The notes beneath the pieces are model-generated. The model searched no databases, was not told where the DNA came from, and saw only the letters and a program-made list of their open reading frames with translations. Shown piece after piece: positions 51,285 to 60,238 of a stretch of DNA of 64,000 bases. Source of the DNA: Blautia sp. AF19-10LB (GTDB lineage: Bacteria; Bacillota; Clostridia; Lachnospirales; Lachnospiraceae); assembly GCF_003461245.1 (NCBI RefSeq), contig NZ_QTWS01000011.1, forward strand, positions 34,155 to 98,154, read 5' to 3'. The translations under genes and the position numbers were made by a program. Within the stretch, counting starts at the first letter, position 1. Each line of letters opens with the position of its first letter.

Positions 51285-53915
51285 ATGGCAAAATGGGTTT
51301 ACATGTTTACAGAAGGTAACGCTGATATGAGAAACCTTCTGGGTGGTAAAGGTGCTAACCTTGCTGAAATGACAAACCTTGGTCTTCCGGTACCGCAGGG
51401 CTTCACAATCACAACAGAAGCTTGTACTCAGTACTATGAAGATGGAAGACAGATCAACGACGAGATCATGGGTCAGATCATGGAAGCAATCACCAAAATG
51501 GAAGGAGTTACCGGTAAGAAATTCGGTGACAAAGAAAATCCTCTGCTTGTTTCCGTTCGTTCTGGTGCCAGAGCATCCATGCCTGGTATGATGGATACTA
51601 TCCTGAACCTTGGCTTAAATGAAGAAGTAGTTAATACTCTTGCTGAAAAATCAAACAACCCACGTTGGGCTTGGGACTGCTACAGAAGATTCATCCAGAT
51701 GTACTCTGACGTAGTTATGGAAGTTGGTAAGAAATATTTCGAAGAGCTGATCGACGAAATGAAAGCTAAGAGAGGCGTTAAACAGGACGTTGAGCTTACA
51801 GCTGAAGACCTCAAAGAACTTGCAGAACAGTTCAAAGCTGAATATAAAGAAAAAATCGGTGCTGAATTCCCAACTGATCCGAAGGAACAGTTAATGGGTG
51901 CTATCAAAGCCGTATTCCGTTCTTGGGACAACCCGCGTGCAAACGTATATCGTCGTGACAACGATATCCCATATTCCTGGGGAACCGCTGTTAACGTACA
52001 GATGATGGCATTCGGTAACATGGGAGATGACTGTGGTACAGGTGTTGCCTTCACACGTGACCCTGCTACAGGAGCTAACGGTCTGTTCGGTGAATTCCTG
52101 ACAAACGCTCAGGGTGAAGACGTTGTTGCTGGTGTTCGTACACCTATGCACATCACCGAAATGGAACAGAAATTCCCGGAAGCATTCGTACAGTTCAAAC
52201 AGGTTTGCAAAACTCTGGAAGACCACTACAGAGATATGCAGGACATGGAGTTCACTGTAGAGCACGGTAAACTTTACATGCTGCAGACACGTAATGGTAA
52301 GAGAACTGCTCAGGCTGCTCTGAAGATCGCTTGTGACCTTGTTGATGAGGGAATGAGAACAGAAGAAGAAGCTGTAGCAATGATCGACCCACGTAACCTT
52401 GATACTCTGCTTCATCCGCAGTTCGATGCAGCTGCTCTGAAAGCTGCTACACCGATGGGCAAAGGTCTTGGAGCTTCTCCAGGAGCTGCTTGCGGTAAGA
52501 TCGTATTCACAGCTGATGACGCTGTTGAATGGGCAGAAAGAGGAGAGAAAGTCGTTCTGGTTCGTCTTGAGACATCTCCAGAAGATATCACAGGTATGAA
52601 ATCTGCTCAGGGTATCCTGACAGTTCGTGGTGGTATGACTTCTCACGCAGCAGTAGTTGCCCGTGGCATGGGTGAGTGCTGTGTATCCGGATGCGGTGAT
52701 ATCGCTATGGATGAAGAAAACAAGAAATTCACACTGGCTGGTAAAGAGTTCCACGAAGGAGACTTCATCTCCATCGATGGTACAACAGGTAACATCTACG
52801 ACGGAATCATCCCGACTGTAGACGCTACGATCGCTGGTGAGTTCGGCCGTATCATGGCTTGGGCTGACAAATACAGAACTATGAAAGTTCGTACAAACGC
52901 AGATACACCGGCTGACGCTAAGAAAGCAGTTGAGCTTGGTGCAGAAGGTATCGGTCTTTGCCGTACAGAGCATATGTTCTTCGGTGAGGGACGTATCGAT
53001 GCATTCCGTGAAATGATCTGCTCCACAACAGTAGAAGAAAGAGAAGCAGCACTTGCAAAAGTTCTTCCATATCAGCAGGAAGACTTCGAAGGACTGTTCG
53101 AAGCACTGGAAGGCAACCCGGTTACTATCCGTTTCCTGGATCCGCCGCTTCATGAATTCGTTCCTACAGAAGAAGCTGACATCAAGAAACTTGCTGACGC
53201 TCAGGGCAAAACTGTTGAAGAGATCAAGACAATCATTGATTCTCTCCATGAGTTCAACCCGATGATGGGTCATCGTGGATGCCGTCTTGCAGTTACCTAT
53301 CCGGAAATTGCCAAGATGCAGACAACAGCTGTTATCCGTGCAGCAATCAAAGTTCAGAACGCTCATCCGGATTGGACAATCAAACCGGAGATCATGATCC
53401 CGCTTGTTGGCGATATCAAAGAGCTTAAATATGTTAAGAAATTCGTAGTAGAAACAGCAGACGCTGAGATCAAAGCAGCTGGTTCCAACCTTGAGTACGA
53501 AGTTGGTACTATGATCGAGATCCCGAGAGCAGCTCTTACAGCTGATGATATCGCTAAAGAAGCTGACTTCTTCTGCTTCGGTACAAACGACCTTACACAG
53601 ATGACATACGGCTTCTCCCGTGACGATGCAGGTAAATTCCTGAACGCTTACTACGATGCTAAGATCTTCGAGAACGATCCATTCGCTAAACTTGATCAGG
53701 TTGGCGTTGGTAAACTCATGAAGATGGCAATCGAGCTCGGAAGACCGGTTAACCCGAACCTTCATGTAGGTATCTGTGGAGAGCACGGTGGAGATCCGTC
53801 CTCTGTAGAATTCTGCCACAAGATCGGTCTTAACTATGTATCCTGCTCACCGTTCCGTGTACCGATCGCTCGTCTGGCAGCAGCTCAGGCAGCAATCGCT
53901 GAGAAGAATGCATAA
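51285..53915 (+). CDS. ppdK: Pyruvate, phosphate dikinase
   Basis: Interconverts pyruvate + ATP + Pi and PEP + AMP + PPi. 876 aa: N-terminal nucleotide-binding domain (GGKGANLAEM, VRSGARASMPGM), the swivelling phosphohistidine domain (GGMTSHAAVVARGMG, with the phosphorylated His), and the C-terminal PEP/pyruvate TIM barrel (GLCRTEHMFF, FGTNDLTQMTYGFSRDD, and CGEHGGDP). Codon use is highly biased (many GCT, GTT, CGT), indicating strong expression. Standing next to pfp it supports PPi-linked glycolysis: pfp consumes PPi that ppdK can produce. Confidence 0.98.
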   Translation: MAKWVYMFTEGNADMRNLLGGKGANLAEMTNLGLPVPQGFTITTEACTQYYEDGRQINDEIMGQIMEAITKMEGVTGKKFGDKENPLLVSVRSGARASMPGMMDTILNLGLNEEVVNTLAEKSNNPRWAWDCYRRFIQMYSDVVMEVGKKYFEELIDEMKAKRGVKQDVELTAEDLKELAEQFKAEYKEKIGAEFPTDPKEQLMGAIKAVFRSWDNPRANVYRRDNDIPYSWGTAVNVQMMAFGNMGDDCGTGVAFTRDPATGANGLFGEFLTNAQGEDVVAGVRTPMHITEMEQKFPEAFVQFKQVCKTLEDHYRDMQDMEFTVEHGKLYMLQTRNGKRTAQAALKIACDLVDEGMRTEEEAVAMIDPRNLDTLLHPQFDAAALKAATPMGKGLGASPGAACGKIVFTADDAVEWAERGEKVVLVRLETSPEDITGMKSAQGILTVRGGMTSHAAVVARGMGECCVSGCGDIAMDEENKKFTLAGKEFHEGDFISIDGTTGNIYDGIIPTVDATIAGEFGRIMAWADKYRTMKVRTNADTPADAKKAVELGAEGIGLCRTEHMFFGEGRIDAFREMICSTTVEEREAALAKVLPYQQEDFEGLFEALEGNPVTIRFLDPPLHEFVPTEEADIKKLADAQGKTVEEIKTIIDSLHEFNPMMGHRGCRLAVTYPEIAKMQTTAVIRAAIKVQNAHPDWTIKPEIMIPLVGDIKELKYVKKFVVETADAEIKAAGSNLEYEVGTMIEIPRAALTADDIAKEADFFCFGTNDLTQMTYGFSRDDAGKFLNAYYDAKIFENDPFAKLDQVGVGKLMKMAIELGRPVNPNLHVGICGEHGGDPSSVEFCHKIGLNYVSCSPFRVPIARLAAAQAAIAEKNA

Positions 53916-53982
53916 GGAATAGATTGTTCTAAATTAGTATAGATTCTAAATTTATACATTGTGTCCAAACGGAGTAATACCG

Positions 53983-54015
53983 ACCCCCACAGATTCATTC
54001 TGTGGGGGTCTTTTA
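53983..54015 (+). terminator. Terminator after ppdK
   Basis: Perfect GACCCCCACAG / CTGTGGGGGTC stem with ATTCATT loop, then TTTT. Confidence 0.92.
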
Positions 54016-54031
54016 AACTCATTAACATAAA

Positions 54032-55405
54032 ATGGGGGGAGTAATCTTGAAAAATAACAAATACGAAATCGACATGTGCAATGGCTCAATCATGGACAAG
54101 CTGATCTCGTTTTCGCTGCCATTGATGCTGTCCGGTATTTTACAGCTGATGTTCAATGCTGTGGACATCATTGTTGTGGGGCAGTTTGCGGGAAGCGAAT
54201 CGCTTGCTGCGGTTGGCTCGACGACAGCTCTGATCGCTGTTTTTACGAATTTATTTATTGGAGTCTCTCTTGGAGCGAATGTACTTGCTGCACGTTTCTA
54301 TGCTTCCGGCAAGCATAAGGAGATGTCTGAGACCGTGCATACCGCCATTACACTTGCTCTGGTAAGCGGTATTATTATGGCGTTCGTCGGACTGATCTTT
54401 TCCAGGCTGGCACTTGAGATCATGGGTACGCCGGATAACGTTATTGCTCATTCGACGCTGTACATGCGTATTTATTTCCTGGGAATGCCATTTTTCATGC
54501 TTTACAATTACGGTGCAGCTATTCTGAGAGCGGTTGGAGACACAAAGCGTCCGCTGTTTTATCTGATCATATCAGGGGTTGCAAATGCCTGCCTGAATAT
54601 GCTTCTTGTCATTGTTTTTCACATGGACGTGGCTGGTGTTGCAATCGGAACAGTAGTTTCCCAGTGCATTTCCTGTATTCTGGTACTGCGCTGTCTGTAT
54701 CGTTCGGAAGGAAGCTATCAGCTTCGTTTCTCGAAACTCACGATCAAAAGTTTTTATCTGAAACAGATCTTTCAGGTAGGGATCCCGGCAGGAATCCAGA
54801 GCACAGTCATCAATATTTCCAATGCACTGCTGCAGTCTTCCGTAAATTCCTTTGGATCGATCGCCATGGCAGGTTATACGGCAGCCAATAATATCTTTGG
54901 ATTTCTGTATGTGTCTGTCAATGCGGTTACGCAGTCCTGCATGAGTTTTACAAGCCAGAATTATGGCGTACGCAAGACGAAGCGTATGGACAAAGTCCTG
55001 ATGGACTGTATCATTTTGTCTTTTGCAGTTTCTTTTACCCTGGGATGCGGCGCGTATTTCTTTGGCGATAAATTGCTGAGACTGTATACAAGTGACCCGG
55101 ATGTTATCCAGTGCGGTATTGAAATCCTTGCATACACAACAGTTCCTTATTTCTGCTGTGGTATCATGGATCTGATCCCGGGAGCACTCCGCGGAATGGG
55201 TCGCTCCGGTGTACCGATGATCCTGTCGATTATAGGAACCGTAGGAACACGTATCGTGTGGATCTTCGGATTATTTCCACACTACAGAAGCCTGTCGTTC
55301 CTCTTTATATCTTATCCGGTATCCTGGATCATCACGATCATTCTGCAGGTGATCTGCTATTATTTTGTAAGGAAAAAAGTACATAAGACGATATTAGGAA
55401 TGTGA
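54032..55405 (+). CDS. MATE family efflux transporter (second)
   Basis: 457-aa 12-helix exporter (452 aa if the TTG at 54047 is used). N-terminal signatures are FNAVDIIVVGQFAGSESLAA and ARFYASGK; second half FTSQNYGVRKT; C-terminal GALRGMGRSGVPM. It is related to, but clearly distinct from, the MATE at 22948. The start is uncertain: ATG 54032 is itself followed by GGGGGAG, which is an ideal ribosome site for TTG 54047 (MKNNKYEID...). It is monocistronic; a hairpin overlaps its stop and the mobile region begins directly after. Confidence 0.92.
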   Translation: MGGVILKNNKYEIDMCNGSIMDKLISFSLPLMLSGILQLMFNAVDIIVVGQFAGSESLAAVGSTTALIAVFTNLFIGVSLGANVLAARFYASGKHKEMSETVHTAITLALVSGIIMAFVGLIFSRLALEIMGTPDNVIAHSTLYMRIYFLGMPFFMLYNYGAAILRAVGDTKRPLFYLIISGVANACLNMLLVIVFHMDVAGVAIGTVVSQCISCILVLRCLYRSEGSYQLRFSKLTIKSFYLKQIFQVGIPAGIQSTVINISNALLQSSVNSFGSIAMAGYTAANNIFGFLYVSVNAVTQSCMSFTSQNYGVRKTKRMDKVLMDCIILSFAVSFTLGCGAYFFGDKLLRLYTSDPDVIQCGIEILAYTTVPYFCCGIMDLIPGALRGMGRSGVPMILSIIGTVGTRIVWIFGLFPHYRSLSFLFISYPVSWIITIILQVICYYFVRKKVHKTILGM

Positions 55406-55430
55406 CGGACCGATTAAGTCCGTCACGTTT
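55402..55430. terminator. Hairpin at end of second MATE gene
   Basis: Perfect GTGACGGAC / GTCCGTCAC stem (55402-55410 with 55418-55426), followed by GTTTGTTT. It lies between the MATE gene and the convergent EAL remnant. Confidence 0.65.
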
Positions 55431-55435
55431 GTTTA

Positions 55436-55568
55436 TCAGGGAATCTCAAAAAAAGCTGCGGTCGGAGCCGGACGATGGTAGAAGTAGCCCTGGGCGTAAC
55501 GACAGCCCATGGAGGTGAGAATATCTGCCTGTTCCTGTGTTTCCACACCTTCGGCAAGGATTTCGATG
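55436..55568 (-). pseudogene. C-terminal remnant of an EAL-domain (c-di-GMP phosphodiesterase) gene
   Basis: Read on the minus strand, the frame ending at TGA 55436 gives TIEILAEGVETQEQADIL then TSMGCRYAQGYFYHRPAP. This is the unmistakable last part of an EAL domain (AEGVET, GC..AQGY...P). It is cut at 55568/55569, where the IS66 left terminus begins, and the upstream four-fifths of the gene are absent from the window. So a cyclic-di-GMP phosphodiesterase gene was destroyed here. Confidence 0.88.
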
Positions 55569-55692
55569 GTAAGTGCTTAAATCTTGGGTAGCTTTACTAT
55601 CTGCGTTTTGAGCCTCATAATGATAGCAAATAGGTTTTTACTACACTCCGTTTGATAGGAGATAGAATTTTACTATATTTGGAGGTTTCATT

Positions 55693-56109
55693 ATGAGTAA
55701 TAAACGTGCTCCAGGGCGCTCCCTGGACGAATGGATGGAACTGGTAACTGAATGCAGGCAAAGCGGTCTGACAGATGCTGCATGGTGCAATGAGCATGGG
55801 ATATCACCCAGCTGTTTTTACAATGCAGTTACCCGTCTCCGAAAGAGGGCCTGTCAGATACCTGATCCGGCTGGAAAAGCCAGCACGGTTGATCTTACAT
55901 CCCATAAACAGGATGTGGTCCAGATTGCGATAGAACCAGAGTCTTCTCCGGCAGAGCTGATTCCTGATAACAGGAGCGGCTCTATGCATCTTGACAATTC
56001 ACATACGATTGAAATCAAGGCAGACGGCTTACTTATTCGAATGAGTAATGAAATCAAGCCAGTGCTTCTGAAAGTACTTATGGATGCGCTGAGGGATTCC
56101 TTATGTTAG
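55693..56109 (+). CDS. tnpA: IS66 family insertion sequence protein TnpA
   Basis: 138-aa accessory protein of IS66. It has an N-terminal HTH region (RSLDEWMELVTECRQSGLTD, then WCNEHGISPSCFYNAVTRLR) and a C-terminal ETADGL-like segment (IEIKADGLLIRMSNEI) that pairs with TnpB in this family. TTTGGAGG lies eight bases ahead. It overlaps tnpB by seven bases. It appears intact. Confidence 0.9.
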   Translation: MSNKRAPGRSLDEWMELVTECRQSGLTDAAWCNEHGISPSCFYNAVTRLRKRACQIPDPAGKASTVDLTSHKQDVVQIAIEPESSPAELIPDNRSGSMHLDNSHTIEIKADGLLIRMSNEIKPVLLKVLMDALRDSLC

Positions 56110-56441
56110 CCGATATCTCAAGTGTTGATGCAATCTATATCGTTTGCGGCAGAACGGATATGCGCAAGTCCATTGACGGATTATGTGCAATCATTCAGGA
56201 ACAGTTTTCGATGGAGATCGACCATGCACTCTTTCTTTTCTGCGGCCGCAAATGTGACCGGATCAAAGCCATTTTAAAAGAACCTGACGGGATCGTTATG
56301 ATCTACAAAAGACTGACCGCCCAGGGATCTTACCGGTGGCCCAGGAATAAATCTGAGGTCCGGAATCTTACATGGCGGGAGTTCGACTGGCTGATGTCTG
56401 GCATTGATATTGAGCAGCCCAAAGCGATCAAGGCAACGTAA
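56103..56441 (+). CDS. tnpB: IS66 family insertion sequence protein TnpB
   Basis: 112-aa IS66 Orf2 protein, intact. It has the family core IYIVCGRTDMRKSIDGL, LFLFCGRKCDRIKAI and YRWPRNKSE...LTWREFDWLMSG. TnpB is needed together with TnpA and TnpC for IS66 transposition, though its biochemical role is unclear. It starts within the 3' end of tnpA. Confidence 0.93.
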   Translation: MLADISSVDAIYIVCGRTDMRKSIDGLCAIIQEQFSMEIDHALFLFCGRKCDRIKAILKEPDGIVMIYKRLTAQGSYRWPRNKSEVRNLTWREFDWLMSGIDIEQPKAIKAT

Positions 56442-56574
56442 AAAAGGTGCACATAAAACTCTTGCTTTTTGCTGTATTTTCGGCACTTTTAAGGTCTGGT
56501 AAATCCGCTGTTTTGCTGGGAAAAGCCACTGTTTTCTGGTATAATGGAAACATCAGAAACAGGAGGAAAAAGCA

Positions 56575-58252
56575 GTGGCAGACAGTTCCAAAGATATCCA
56601 GCTCCGTGAGCTGAAGGACATGATAAGCGATCTGAAAAAAATGATAAAAACGCTTCAGGCAACTGTCGACGCTGCTAATAAACGGGAAGAAGCTCTCACC
56701 CAGGAACGCGATAACCTGAAAGAAGAAATAGATCTTCTTCGAAAAAAACTGTTTGGCACCTCCAGCGAAAAAAAGAACTCTCGATATTCCAGGACAGTTA
56801 AACTTTTTCAACGAGGCTGAACTGGAACAGGATCCGGAGGCTGCAAAAGCAGAGGATCTTGAAACAATTCTTCCGGAAAAAACAGCAAAAAAGCGAAAAG
56901 CAAGAGCTACAGATGCGGAGCGTTTTAAGGGAGTTCCTATTGAAAAAAAGTATCTGGAACTTTCTGAGGAAGAGAAACTCTGCCCTGTCTGTGGTACCCC
57001 ACTGAAAGAAATCGGGGAAGAGTTTGTCCGCCGGGAACTGGTTTTTGTACCGGCAAAACTGAAAGTATATGAATACTACAGTAAGAGCTATGAGTGCCCG
57101 CAGTGCAGGCTTCAGGATATTCCGGTTATCAAAAAAGGAAAAGATGGTAGAGCTCATATGCTTTATGGAATGGCTTCTGCCGGAACGGTTGCCTGGGTAA
57201 TGTACCAGAAGTTTTGTAATGGTCTTCCATACTACCGTCAGGAAAAAGACTGGAAATAGTATGGCGTAGAGATCACCAGAGCTACTATGGCAAACTGGGT
57301 GATCCGAAATTCTGAAGCATTTTTTCTTCCTATGTATGAATACTTCCACAGGAAACTTCTGGAACGATGATTCGCGATGGCAGATGAAACGCCACTTCAG
57401 GTTCTGCATGAACCGGAACGCCGTGCACAGACCAAGTCATATATGTGGCTGTTCCGCAGCGGTGAAGACGGAGGACCACCTATTATCCTCTATAAATACT
57501 CGGAGACCCGAGCCGGAGATAATGCCGTAGATTTTCTTCACGGCTTCAAGGGTTATCTGATGTGTGATGGCTATAGTGGATACAATAAAGTTCCAGATGC
57601 CAAACGCACAGCCTGCTGGGCACACATCAGAAGATATCTGACAGATGCCATTCCCAAGGGAAAGGCTCTGGATTATACCCAGCCATCCGTACAGGGAATG
57701 CTGTACATTAACCAGCTCTTCCACCTGGAAGATGTGATCAGATCAAAGTATTCTTCCTTCGATGCTATCAAAAAGGTTCGTCTTGAAAAAGGAAAGCCGA
57801 TAGTAGAAGGCTTTTTGTCGTGGCTTGATCAGCAAAGCCCTATCCGTGGAAGCAGAATGGATAAAGCTGTCACCTACATTCAGAATCGCCGCTCCTATCT
57901 GTCCACCTATCTGGAAGACGGCCGCTGCAGTTTTTCTAATAATCTCAGCGAAAATGCGATCCGCCCGTTTACAGTAGGCCGTAAAAACTGGCTGTTCTGT
58001 GATACACCAAACGGAGCCCAGGCCAGTGCCATCGTGTACACAATGGTAGAAATGGCAAAGGCCAATGGAGTAAACGTCTATCACTATCTTACCTATCTGC
58101 TTGAAAAACTTCCTGGCAGTAAGATGAGTGATGATGAATTAGAACTTCTGTCGCCGTGGAATGAGAGTGTCAAAGTGGAGATCGAACATCGTGTAAACGA
58201 CTCAGATCAATCATATGTGAATTGTCAAGGTGCTCCGACTACTGAAAAGTAG
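56575..58252 (+). pseudogene. tnpC: IS66 transposase TnpC, broken by a frameshift and two stops
   Basis: Would be a DDE transposase with N-terminal leucine-zipper (LRELKDMISDLKKMIKTLQ), a zinc finger (CPVCG ... CPQC) and the catalytic core. It starts at GTG 56575 behind AGGAGG. A frameshift in the A7 run at 56768-56774 separates KKLFGTSSEKK from TLDIPGQLNFFNEAE. The downstream frame then meets TAG 57257-57259 and TGA 57368-57370. After that it continues with ADETPLQVL (first Asp), CDGYSGYN (second Asp) and LSENAIRPF (Glu). All catalytic residues are therefore still encoded, but in three pieces, so the element cannot transpose by itself. The longest pieces are 56753-57259 and 57377-58252. Confidence 0.92.
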
Positions 58253-58512
58253 TCGGGGAATTTTTTATCATACCGGAAATTTAAGCGCTTACGTTTTTTA
58301 GTCATTCCCTTAACAATGATGTGGGATCCAATGACCTCATCGCAGTATGCGAAAGCATTATCCCGGTTAAATTCATGGATGCCGTTATCATCAAACCATT
58401 GGGATACCGCATCCCATTCTGATGTGAGAGCATTTGCATGGTGAGCGTGATACTCTCTGTCATGCACTTCATCCTTACATAATCGTATAAGTTCTTTTAG
58501 ATTTGTAATCAT
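58225..58512 (-). pseudogene. Integrase N-terminal fragment, cut by IS66
   Basis: 95 codons from ATG 58512 (GGAGG nine bases ahead). The native part MITNLKELIRLCKDEVHD to IIVKGMTKKRKRL resembles the SAM-like N-terminal arm-binding domain of small tyrosine recombinases/integrases found with DUF6431 and DDE-transposase genes. At 58292 the frame crosses into the IS66 right end and the last ~23 residues are IS sequence. No catalytic R...HxxR...Y region exists, so it is non-functional. Confidence 0.65.
58235..58266 (+). terminator. Terminator at the end of IS66 tnpC
   Basis: CCGACTACT / AGTAGTCGG with a GAAA loop (58235-58256), then GGAATTTTTT, overlapping the tnpC stop. Confidence 0.85.
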
Positions 58513-58554
58513 GGAACAATCCTCCTTTCAGTTCCATGATACAATACCTGATTG

Positions 58555-58619
58555 TTATGTAAAGAAATCTATGCTGAAGTTCAACGTATATGGGTTTTAG
58601 CAGACATTTCTTTACATAA
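58555..58619. repeat. 14-bp perfect inverted repeat beside truncated transposase
   Basis: TTATGTAAAGAAAT (58555-58568) and ATTTCTTTACATAA (58606-58619) with a 37-base spacer. The right arm contains the last codons and stop of the truncated transposase. It could be the ends of a lost element or a hairpin between the integrase and transposase genes. Confidence 0.8.
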
Positions 58620-59433
58620 AAAATATCTTGTCATAACCTTTTGATTTCCCGCTCCGGACAGGGGCATGACGGATTGTGATCCCAAGCCTGGACAGGGAAA
58701 ACCTCAGTTGTCTGGCAATGTACTGTGAACCGTTATCAAAGTAGCAGGCATCAAATTTTCCTGCCTTGAGTATGGCTTTATGGAAAGTATCTTCCACGAT
58801 GGATTCTTCCTGGTTATCGTAAAACCTTGAATGGAGTACGTAACGGGAATGGTCATCAATGGCTGAGGACAGATACGTCTGTACCATTGCGCCGTTTTTT
58901 CCAATGGGGAGTTTGATCCCATATTTGATGTCCCCCTGTATCAGCATCATCCGGTGTGGTTTACAGAAACGTTTGGATGAACTGTTCCGGGCATCCCGGT
59001 ACATCTGCATCTGTTTCTGACCGAATCCGGCATTATAGAGATGCCTCTGCATGGTGGAGCGTTTCAGTGTCCCCACAGGTGCCCAGCCTTCCAGTTCCAG
59101 GATGTAAATGATCTGGTTTACAGACCGTGTCGGCACTTCCCTTTTCAGCTGGACTGCCTGTTCCAGGATCTCCTTAAAGTTATCCGGCAGCTTTGCGGAA
59201 TGCTGTTTCGGACGCTCTGCCGGTTTCAGTCCGGAAAACCCCTCTTTTTTGAAAGCAGCTTCATAACGGTACAGGCTCCGCAGGGAGATCCCGTTCCTGG
59301 ATGCGATGCCCTCCCTCATCTGGAGACGTTTTGCCGGATCAAGGGAGCCTTCCAGTAATGGTGCGATCAGCATGTAGCGTTCCAGGGCTTTCCCGTCGCG
59401 CCATTGGTTATCTTTTGTTATATTCATGGTCAT
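58612..59433 (-). pseudogene. DDE (rve-type) transposase, C-terminally truncated
   Basis: 273 codons. The N-terminal HTH (IASRNGISLRSLYRYEAAFK), then a second HTH-like block (LKRSTMQRHLYNAGFG), and an integrase-core domain with QGDIKYGIKL (first Asp) and CYFDNGSQY (second Asp). In relatives the third catalytic Glu follows the motif VRSGKSKG; here the text becomes YDKIFFM and stops inside a 14-bp inverted repeat. So the C-terminal part with the catalytic Glu is lost. GGAGG precedes the start on the minus strand. It sits in the order DUF6431-transposase-integrase known from Lachnospiraceae mobile modules. Confidence 0.8.
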
Positions 59434-59509
59434 TATTCCTCCTTTGAGAGGAACTTACCATATCTTATGAATGACAGCAAAACAAAGCCGGTGCATAGGG
59501 AAAACTGTA

Positions 59510-60010
59510 TCACGGGACAAGAAAACCGCCGGAATCATAGATGAATTTCAGTATCGTTTCCAGCCAGTTATACAGGGAACTGCGAAGCATTTCAAGCAGC
59601 GGCACGCCGGACATCAGCAGTTCCTCACTGAATCCCGGCAGACGGTGGCCGACAGACCTTAAATAACCATCTATCCTTAACGTATTTTTCATCAGTCAGT
59701 GATGCCAACGGTGCATAGTCATCTCACAGGGATAATCCGCAGAATCTTCATCATATGGAGTAACCTGCCCATCCAGGACACCGGATATGACTTCAGCAGT
59801 GTAATGTTTGTATGGGACCAGAAAATCCGGCAGTTCCCGGTGAAAGATCCCACATTTCGTGCATTTCATCCGGCGGATGATACAGATATGACGTTCATGC
59901 CCTTCCTGTAGCAGGATCCTTTTGCAGGAATCCCTGTAGGAGAGCTCTTCCATACAGACTGGACAGTAGGATATGGCGCTGCTCTTAATTAAAAATATCG
60001 TCTTCCTCAT
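59510..60010 (-). pseudogene. DUF6431-like zinc-ribbon protein, nonsense mutated
   Basis: From ATG 60010 on the minus strand, MRKTIFLIKSSAISYCPVC, then CKRILLQEGHERH, then RMKCTKCGIFHRELPDFLVP: a zinc ribbon (C-x2-C ... C-x2-C) followed by the 'HRELP...PYK.Y' element of DUF6431-type transposon proteins. An in-frame TGA at 59698-59696, probably a former Trp codon after MHRWHH, splits it. The same frame continues LMKNTLRIDGYLRSVGHRL to a second stop at 59510. The continuity on both sides argues for one gene broken by a point mutation. Confidence 0.75.
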
Positions 60011-60038
60011 TGTACGAAACGGAATAATCTGATATAAT
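60010..60038 (+). promoter_or_regulatory. Possible promoter facing the agr locus
   Basis: TTGTAC (60010-60015), 17 bases, TATAAT (60033-60038). The -35 box overlaps the start codon of the divergent DUF6431-like gene. Confidence 0.55.
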
Positions 60039-60040
60039 AA

Positions 60041-60110
60041 TCATGGTTTCAAAACCATGATCCCAGAGTATACGTCTTGTCAGGAAGGATGCTCTGGGAT
60101 CCCTTTCTTT
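60041..60110 (+). other. Palindrome and hairpin leader ahead of agr genes
   Basis: TCATGGTTT-CA-AAACCATGA (60041-60060) is a perfect 20-bp palindrome directly after the -10 box. ATCCCAGAG (60060-60068) pairs with CTCTGGGAT (60092-60100), followed by CCCTTTCTTT. The second may be an intrinsic terminator or attenuator; the first may be an operator. Neither is a known motif to me. Confidence 0.5.
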
Positions 60111-60238
60111 ACTGTATTAATGACAGTATACAGGGTAAATCAGAGACAGGCAACAAGGTCTTTGTATTGACATCTAAAGTTAGCATCAACAATGGATAAG
60201 AAAGAGTAATCTATTTCATAATGATAAAAGGTAAGAGA

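Larger units (their letters stand above)
55569..58292 (+). mobile_element. IS66 family insertion sequence (inactive)
   Basis: The left end GTAAGTGCTTAAATC (55569) and the right end, read inward on the minus strand, GTAAGCGCTTAAATT (from 58292) form terminal inverted repeats with about one mismatch in the first 14 bases; GTAAG(C/T)G is the IS66 signature. Inside are the three IS66 genes tnpA, tnpB and a broken tnpC. The flanking 8-mers (TTTCGATG and GTTTTTTA) do not match, so no target duplication is seen. The flanks belong to two unrelated genes, an EAL remnant and an integrase fragment, implying a deletion or recombination at the element. Confidence 0.9.

Noticed and set aside
51891-53819. 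642-codon minus-strand open frame opposite ppdK
   Set aside because: Antisense shadow of the strongly codon-biased ppdK gene; translation is Ser/Cys/Phe-rich with no motif and no ribosome site.
60041-60060. Palindrome as a CRISPR repeat
   Set aside because: It occurs once; no array of spaced repeats was found anywhere in the window.
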